Assembly: GCA_000320605.2 (NCBI GenBank) | Contig: KB445791.1 | Location: forward strand, 1,282,298-1,346,297 | DNA length: 64,000 nucleotides | Direction of reading: 5' to 3' | DNA from: Gelatoporia subvermispora B | Lineage: Eukaryota > Basidiomycota > Agaricomycetes > Polyporales > Gelatoporiaceae | Shown here: positions 56,471-64,000 of the stretch, piece after piece | Position numbering within the stretch: the first letter of the stretch is position 1 | Layout: every line of letters starts with the position of its first letter | The notes under the pieces: generated by a model | What the model saw: the letters and a program-made list of their open reading frames with translations, nothing else | Told to the model about the DNA's origin: nothing | Database searches by the model: none | Program-made: the position numbers and the translations under genes

Positions 56471-59400
56471 TTAGTCGTCACTGTCAGCCCCTCTTCGCCG
56501 ACTCAGGCTGAACCTTGAGGGCGAAGTCGGTGCCTTGGGTGCTGGGGCGTCTCCGGATTGGAAAGACGAGCGTGACCTCGAGCGTGTCAGTGTGTTGGGG
56601 TCGAACTCCATCTGGAATCGCAGAAGGCCCTGCCCTTCCCGTAGCTCAGTCAGTACTTCGGCCGTGTTGACCCCGCTGCCAGGCTGCAGGTGGCGCCAAA
56701 GCTATGAAGGATGTGAACACGATGCATGTATGTTTGGCGACAATGACGTACGTCAACTTCTGCGGAGCCCAGCTGCTTATCCTTGCCTAGCGTCTTGTGG
56801 TCGAAGATCCACGCATACATCTTCGGTTGTGCGCCTGGCGCAGCAGAGAATGTGAATGTTTCGTTCCTGGAGAATGTCAGTAATCTCGCCCGTGAGTGCG
56901 AGCGAATGGTAATACTCACCATTCTGGTGTAGCCGTCTTTGAGATACTCTTCGTCTTGTGTTCTTTGTCGCCGACACGTAGCACTACGTAGGGCTTGACG
57001 TCCGAGGTCGACAGGTCTTTAGCGTCCATGACAGTCACCCGCAGTGTGCCAGGTTCGCTGCTCAACGCTTGTTGTGCCCCTGTGCCGTTCATAGCCGCGA
57101 GCTTGACACCATCAGCTGCTTGCGGGCCAATGGCACCTACGGGCTCCGAGGCCTGCCCTGCAGGAATGCTGGGCACCGTCGGTGCCTTGTCCTCGTCGCT
57201 CAGATCCGGCGATCCACCTCTCGCGTAATCCTTCTCCTTCCTGCTAAAGACTCCGGTAACGCCATGGATAACACCCTTCCCAGCACCGACGGGCAGATGA
57301 CCAATCTGTGTCATCGCACGACCCGCACTTGAGAACGTCGAAGTGTTCTTGCGCGACTTGGCGATAATCTCAGGCTGGAAGAGCAGGCGCACTCGCACGC
57401 TGCCCTTCTCGCCATGTTTGGCATGAGACAACGGGATGCTGCGTTCAACGGCCTGGAATGGCTCAAGGTCGCTGAGCTCAATCCTACCCATGCCAAGACT
57501 CTTCGATTGCTCGATCTGGTTCCAGTCGAATACTTCCAGTGCGAACTCAGCACCAACGCGGGAGGGCTAAGCGAAAGCCGTGAGATGGGCGCTTATCATC
57601 CTCCAGGTTGAGACATACCACTTGGACGAGGAAGTTCTCATTCCAGTCAGGATTGAGTGTCTTTTTCTTCGTTTGTGACTTGTATACCTTCTGGCCGTTG
57701 AGTTGGAAGACGACAAACGGATCAGATTTGCCTAAATATAATAGTCAATCTCTAACCGAGGTGGAGTGTGAAGAGAACATACCTCCTCGATCAACACCAC
57801 GAATCTCCTGACCATCGAGGAGATCAACGCGGAGGACACCCTGGTCTAAAAGTAAATCCGGCCATCAGATCGGTGCGCAGTTAACGAAAGGAGTTACGAA
57901 CTGTTGATGCTCTCTCTGGGCTCTAACTTGACAGGTACAGGGATATAACGAGCTTCTACCTCTACCACCGACGTCTTCTCCTCGTCGTCGTTGTGAACCA
58001 AGGTGTATTTTGTCGGACCATCCTAATGCATCAAGAAGCTCAAGAGACGTCTAAATACCCCGGAAGCTTGCACTCACCAGCGCTTGCTGCAGGAAGATCT
58101 TCGTATCACCTTTCCACTCTGCGATGACGTCATCTTTATCGCCTTCCTCCGCTTCGTTCAATCTCAGCCACACGCGGCCAAAATCGAGCTCCTTGACGAA
58201 GCCTTCGCCAATGTAGTCCCAGCGCGCCTTGGAGCTGCGCGGCCGGACGGTGCTGAACGCAGGCCAGTACGCGTCGTCCAGGAGAACCTCGAGGCGAGCC
58301 TTCTTCTGCAGCTGGCCTGACATGACGTTGACGGTGATGACCCCAGACTCTGCAATACACGTAAGAACGCGTCCAGGACTACACAGATGCTATAAGACGC
58401 ACGGTGCTTGAGAAGGTCGTCTTTGCTCAGCTCAACCTCTGCCTTTTCAGGGCGTGGCTCCTCCGAGTTCGTGCTCGCGCCATTCGCGGCAGTCGCCGAC
58501 TCTGCAGTGCTGAACGCAGTCTCTGCAGTCGCATCCGATCCCGTCCTCTTGTGGGCATTGCCATGTCCGTTAGCCTGAGCCTGGGCAGGCTCCGGCGCCT
58601 TCTCGTCCTCGCCGAGCGGCTCCGACGCGGTGATCCCGTGCGGGACACCCTGGTCATGCCTGGACGAGATCGACGACGCATCGTCGCATACCGTGTCTCC
58701 GTCGTCCTCGCCACTGCTATCGACAGCGCGTTGCAATTCGTTGCCGCCCGTCGAGAACTCCTTGAACTTGAACGGCATGGCCGGAACAAACTCGGCTTCG
58801 AAGTGCAGCTGGCCCTTGTAATTGTTCGCGCTGAGCCTGAGCGGCTCTGCTGAAGCCTTCTTCCCGAGCGAGGCGTACGGGAACTCGCCGCCCTCGGAGG
58901 GCTGCGCGAGGTCGTTCACCTTGAGCTCCACGTAACCGAGCGAGCGGTCCTACTTCGATGTCAGAACAGTGCAGGGAAGTGTCCAAATGTGGTCTGATCA
59001 CCTTTGTCAGATGTTGGTAATCCATGCACTCCAGCATCATGGTCTACAGGAGGACGTCACAGGATGAGCGACGCTCGACAAAACGGGAATGCGATGCGTA
59101 CCTCCTTCAGGGAGTGGACTACATGCGATAATCAGATCGGACAGCCCCGATGTAGGATGCACTGAAGACTCACCAGGAACATAGAGAATCTGGTCCCACT
59201 GAGGGTTCAGATCTGTCACACGTTCATGTAAGGGGACAGGACGGCTAGGAAGCCACGCGCTACTTACTGTTGTTGACGACTTCCGTGCGGCCCTGCGTAG
59301 TGTTGTTGATCTGCACCCTGACATAGGGATCGCTCTGCACGCAGCATATAAGCACCGGCTACGCATACAAGCCCACGAGCGTCCCCTTACCTTTCCTCCC

Positions 59401-61968
59401 AGAGTCGCCTCCACATTCCTGCCACAATCTATCAGTCGATGCCCCAAATGGCTGTAGCAGCACACTTACTTGACATCCGTCGCCTTCTGCAGCCACAGAC
59501 GGACGACTCCAATCGGCGGCACGTACTGGTCCGCACCATGCAAGCTACCCGCCATGTTCAGGGGCTTCCACTCCGCGCTAAGCCTGATGCGCCCGCTGCG
59601 GCAGCCGCTGAGCGGCCACCAGTCCCTGCCCGCCTCTTTCTTCGCATTCAGGAGATCATCAAGCCGGATACTCATGTACCCAACAACGGGATCCTTGAGG
59701 AACTCGCGATCGTCGACAACCTTGACAGAGATCACAGACGAGTTGCGATCTGAGCACAGGAACTCGGTACTGGACTCCCACACAGGGTTGTTCGTGTGCT
59801 TGACGCGGTTGCAAGCATGGATCGCATGCTTGGAGCCGCCCAGGTAGACCTTGGCGAACGGATTGAGATCGTTGGACATGGACTTCGTGTGGTCCAGATC
59901 TTTCGCCTGATGCAACGTGAGGCGCGCGATGCCGACCTCTGGAAGAACGTTAAGCGCTGACATAACCTGTGAGCACATTCTACTCACTGGACTCGGGAAG
60001 GTCCTCCTGGCCACTTGCGTTGACCTCAGGTTTGAGCACCGGGTAGAATGTCACATCGAAGCGCAGTGTTCCGCGCTCTTTGCCGTCCTTCAGGATAGGA
60101 GCCTCAATGCCCTCGGCGGTAGCATCTTCACGCAGTCTGGACATATCGAAGGATGCGCTACCCAAAAGCGTGTTCTTCCGGTGGTCATTGTAGTCAAGGA
60201 CAGACAGAACGAGAGACTCCGTGAGCGTGTTAACGAGGATGAATTTGCTCTCCGACCAACTCGGGTTTGTCCTATTCGCAAGCCAATCAGTACAGCTGCC
60301 GTCGATCGGCAAATGTGTACATACGTGTTATGCTTATATTTGGTGCGTGCGAGCTCTTCACGGCTGTTGATACTAATGCTGACATACGGGTCAGGAGTTC
60401 CACCTCCGATCTTAACGCCCTTGATGTTCCTAGCAGATTGCACAGTAACTTGCAATACGCCGATTGCTGTGTCCAGCGGCTCCCCAGAGAGCATTTGCTC
60501 GAGATTGAGCGTAAACACGTTCGGATCGTACATCATCGGGCTCAACGTAGCGTGTACCATATCGCGAATGAACGCAGACAGGCCAGGGATCTAATTGGGG
60601 CATATGTGTCAGTTACGTACGCGAGAAACAGAGTGTTTGCTTACATTTCCAATGTCAAAGCCAAAGGTTTCACCACCGATGGGCTTCAATACATAGTCAA
60701 TCACCGGTTTCTCAAGGAACGAGAGGTCCACAAGCTGAACATGCGGGAACGTGGTCATAAGCTTCATTCGTACACGCATATGCCCAGAGAATGTAATATC
60801 TTCGAGCAAGATGGGCATCGTGGCGCTGGCCACGCCCTTTCCTACACGCACGGCGAGTACAATCTTCGGGTTGACCTTGTCCTTCTTCTGACGCTCAGTC
60901 ATATCCGATGTATCGTTCGGCGTGAATGAAAAGCTCCAGTCCATGAGGACAATGTCATCCGCAGTTCGTGGAGACGTCTTCACGCGGTCAATGTGTGGCG
61001 CCTTCGTGCCGAGGGTAAACGTAGTCAGGCGGAGGGAGTCCAAGAAGGCAGGGCAGTTCGTAGAGAGAATCTGGTCCACAGACGCAATGATCGTCTGAGA
61101 AAGTACAGGTTCGTAGATGAGCCAGAATCGGTCGAGGAACTGGTTCATCCAGTCAGCAGACTCTGCCTCATTATCAAGGCGCGTCTTGACGAGTTCACGC
61201 TGAATGTCATCACGCGCACGCTGCCGGAAGCGTCGCATGGAGGTGCTGTAATATGTGTTGCAGAACGCGAGCAAAACGAAGAGCCAGCCCCAGCCAAAGT
61301 TGAAGCGTGTGAAGAAGTGCGCCACGACAACAGTCTGCGTGGCATGAGCGAGGAACGCGGCAACGGCAGGTGAGCACTCACCGCTACAATGAGGGCGGCG
61401 TTATGGTACCATTCGCCATAGTACTGCTCATGGATGAACTGAGCAAGGATAGCCTTGTCCTTCTCTTCGCCCTCGGACACGACTGGCTCGTCAATGCCTG
61501 AGACTGCACGCCAGCCGACCTTGTACCAGTCTGGAATTGGAGGCGCAGGGCCAGCAGGCATCGCGCCGGGCACGTTCGCCTCGGGCGAATGCGGTGGTAC
61601 AGGAGAGACGGGATTTGCGCCGTCTGGAACATTGTCGACGTCGTGAACTGTAATGGTCGGGATGATATTGCTATTGCCAGTGTCGACTGCGACCTCTGAA
61701 ATGCGGGAGCAACATGATGAGACATAAGCGCCACGGGCGGCCGCCGTGCCAGAACGACGTGCGCACCTTTGCCACTCGGGCCAGCATCTGCCTTAGGGCC
61801 CTTGAGTTTGTCCTTGCCCGCACCTGCAGCAGCAGCCTTCTCCTCTGGAGATGCGTTGGGATCGAATGTGTGCACGGCTACGCGGTTCTTGGCAACGTCA
61901 CTTTCGACAATACCATTTAGTTGGGCCTGGGCGTCGGGAGGGGGCGCGCTCCCGTTGACTGTCGCCAT
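56471..61968 (-). CDS. Tricalbin (extended synaptotagmin), SMP and multiple C2 domains
   Basis: ER-anchored lipid-transfer tether at ER-plasma membrane contacts. Nineteen exons chain in phase from 61968 to 56471 (1,508 aa): 61968-61767, 61695-61382, 61334-60645, 60590-60325, 60271-59988, 59956-59470, 59418-59391, 59334-59268, 59212-59174, 59118-59102, 59043-59002, 58949-58403, 58349-58078, 58022-57902, 57845-57783, 57731-57619, 57566-56920, 56866-56752 and 56683-56471. Order: disordered N-terminus; membrane hairpin (NAALIVATVVVAHFF, WGWLFVLLAFC; about 163-198); SMP lipid-binding domain (about 215-420); then six C2 or C2-like domains starting near 444 (GVLQVTVQSARNI), 590 (GIARLTLHQAKDL), 735 (GVVRLWLQKATDV), 995 (GVITVNVMSG), 1127 (GVLRVDLLDGQEI) and 1345 (GTLRVTVMDAKDL). 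Exons 7 and 10 are 28 and 17 nt. The second C2-containing half has an acidic spacer. Confidence 0.93.
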
Positions 61969-63798
61969 GATGGGGATGAGGCAACGGGGGAGAGTGGTAG
62001 AAAGATACTAAGGTGTGGGGGTAAGCTTCGGGAAATGAACGTGGCTTCGTGGTAGGGGAGAGTATAAACAGGAAACGACCAAAGCGAGGATGAGCGCAGC
62101 TATTGAGCGACCTCCGCACCCCTCAATCTCGATGACGTTGAGCGCTAGCGCTGAACGCCAGGTCATCGCCCCTCAGCCACCCTCAGCCAGCGCTCCTGGT
62201 TCCGCCCCATCCGTCTCGCTCACTCATCTGCTGCGCGACAATAAGCATGTTTAAATCATACAAATGATTTTGCATCGCCATGCACACGGCACGTCACGAC
62301 CGCATCTGCTAACACTCACAAAAAATCTCCTGTGCGCACGACAAAAACGACGACGCGGAGGCAGCTCGACCGAGGCCGGGGTCCTAGCTACCTTGTGCGC
62401 CGCAAAGACGACCGGACCGATGAAGAGGAGGTGCCTTGGGGTGTCCTATGTCAGAGGCTTGTTGTTCCCTCAGTCTGTCAAGGCTCTCTTCGGAGACGGA
62501 TGATTCGGAACAAGTTCCTCTCCGATCGTGTTCTGTCTCCATTCGACTACTTGACGTAGCCGTCCGCGCTCATCCCCTCACCGCGACTGGATAGCCACTT
62601 CTCTCTCCAAATCTTCCTCGCTTGCGGTGGAGATTTTGGCCCAAAAATGACCATGTATTGGACTAGGTTGGACCTCTCCGTCCAACAAACTTGTTGGGGC
62701 GAGTGGCTGCTCTCCGCCTCTCCATGAGCATCACTATAACCTCCAGGGTATAGTCTTGTATTCCCGCGTACATCGGCGATATCACTTTCAGGTACGCCGT
62801 CCCACCACGGGCCTATGATCAAGCTGTTCTTTTCAAGGTACACGTCGACTTCTCCTTCGTCAGAGCTCCTCAATTTGACTATCGTCCCAAAGCCTCCGCA
62901 AACTCGTCATGGCTGCCTTTTGCGCAAAAGTCTCCCACATTCATGTGATAGTTGCCCCTGCCTCGTGCTCGGGAACGAGGCGCTCCCGCCGTAGTTCGTT
63001 CCCGCGTGGCATGGCCACACTCGCAGCCGCAGCATTTTCCGCACCGCCGACCATTACGCAGCTCGGCTCAGTCCGATACTGTGCATACGGAGTCGAATCT
63101 TGGCAGCGGCGGCGATGTCAGTTTTCACGACGACTTTGCCTCACTCTCACAACGCATGGCCGTGAATATGGCTCGCCGTCAATCGGACAATGCGATATTC
63201 TTCTGCTCACCATGCGGACGCGTGGGTTCTATCTTGCATTTTTGCGGCGTCAAACCCTTTCAAAGGCAGGGTCTTTTCAGAATAGGATGGCAACATTCAA
63301 TTTGAGGCGGTATCGACGGCCATGGGATCTGACTGGAAAACATATCCCCCTGATGGTGCCATCTCATGCCCGCAACGGTGGTTCTGTCCACTGGCCGGCG
63401 AGGCTTGGCCTCAAAACTTATCTCCTTCTGTCCTTCGATGCGCTGTGAACGTGTACCGTGGCGTTCTGTGGCGGCGGTCTAGGTATCCGATCCTTCGTCC
63501 ACTTCCCCACTAGAATCGATTTGGTGAGTGCGCAAACACTGCCCTGCAATGCACGTGTGCACTAAAATATCACTAATTTTTCAAGCAACCTACATTGAGT
63601 GTCCGCGCTCACAGGCATTCTTACAAATGCTGATTCTTCCGTACCTCGAACCGAGTAATGTCCACGACATCTTCCAGCATGGACCGACCCCGCACCCTCA
63701 GGCTCTCGATCCGACCTCACCCAGGCCCTCACCACCGCTCCCGCTCCTCCGTCGGGCCGGCCCCGCGCCGTAGACGGCAGCGACGCCACCGAGGACAT
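61969..63798. other. Intergenic, possible gene remnant
   Basis: Promoter of tricalbin lies to the left. Between about 62900 and 63500 plus-strand frames contain protein-like stretches in changing frames (for example GSGGDVSFHDDFASLSQRM near 63100), but they do not chain with consistent splice sites and match nothing I know. A minus frame at 62547-62873 starts from an ATG-like context but has no domain. I call no gene. Confidence 0.4.
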
Positions 63799-63911
63799 GC
63801 CCGCCTAGCTCAATCGGATAGAGCGTCAGACTCTTACCGTTCATTCGACGGTGTGCTGTTCGACAGGCGGGTGTGATCTGAAGGCTGCGAGTTCGACCCT
63901 CGCGGTGGGCT
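63799..63911 (+). tRNA. tRNA-Lys(CTT) with an intron of about 40 nt
   Basis: Acceptor arms GCCCGCC and GGTGGGC pair with one G-T. The D-arm is GCTCAATCGGATAGAGC. The anticodon stem TCAGA pairs with TCTGA, and the loop CTCTTA gives anticodon CTT. The T-arm is GCGAG-TTCGACC-CTCGC. The intron (about 63833-63876, starting CCGTTCATT) lies after position 37 in the anticodon loop, the canonical place. The 3' discriminator is T63911. Confidence 0.92.
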
Positions 63912-63916
63912 AGTCG

Positions 63917-63920
63917 TTTT
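63917..63920 (+). terminator. Pol III terminator of tRNA-Lys
   Basis: TTTT run 5 nt after the tRNA 3' end. Confidence 0.65.
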
Positions 63921-64000
63921 GCTGTGCCGTGCGACGGCGAGCACTGGTGTGTTTTATTTTCCCCCGAAATGCCGTGCGCGCCGCCGATCGCGACTTGGTG

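Noticed and set aside
1..64000. CRISPR arrays, prophage, or bacterial operons
   Set aside because: No regularly spaced repeats; genes are intron-rich and eukaryotic.

Overview
The window is nuclear DNA from a filamentous basidiomycete, most likely an Agaricomycete. Evidence: almost every gene is broken by short introns (about 45-70 nt, GT...AG, CTAAC/CTGAC-like branch points), both tRNAs carry introns, and the gene content is fungal (Zn2Cys6 and Cys-3/MetR-like bZIP regulators, OPT transporter, Spc7/Spc105, tricalbin, tandem F-box-like genes). I rebuilt exon chains by hand; nearly all close with consistent phase at every junction. Species cannot be named from the sequence alone.

Layout. 1-7157: a Zn2Cys6 regulator (1316-2675, -), a broken MDR oxidoreductase (3798-4450, -) and a bZIP regulator (5972-7157, -). 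7628-9917: NPL4 (+). 10420-15415: three tandem F-box-like paralogues (-) with one shared intron position. 15703-15783: tRNA-Gln(CTG). 16209-33443: an accessory block with three paralogous SAM methyltransferases (one -, two +), a membrane-anchored Nudix hydrolase, and a full-length Ty3/gypsy-type LTR retrotransposon (22513-32004). The element inserted into the 5' flank of the third methyltransferase. Its two LTRs read as identical and it is bounded by a 5-bp target duplication, so it is young. 33741-61968: a dense housekeeping block with PRP19/SGT2 (divergent), an oligopeptide transporter, a TauD-type dioxygenase, MTQ2/ALG10 (divergent), a coiled-coil protein, Spc105/kinesin (divergent) and a six-C2 tricalbin. 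63799-63911: tRNA-Lys(CTT).

How the genes relate. The housekeeping half covers splicing (PRP19), chaperone/tail-anchored protein handling (SGT2), Cdc48 ubiquitin extraction (NPL4), N-glycan precursor assembly (ALG10), release-factor methylation (MTQ2), kinetochore and mitotic motor function (Spc105, kinesin) and ER-plasma membrane contacts (tricalbin). Several are head-to-head pairs on 114-281 bp promoters. The accessory block evolves by local duplication: F-box x3, methyltransferase x3, with a recent transposon hit.

Most unusual observations: the retrotransposon has a third coding region after gag-pol, in the same frame and separated by one TAG, with cysteine motifs on both sides of the stop; and the element splits a roughly 2 kb segmental duplication. 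I found no CRISPR, bacterial or viral genomic features.
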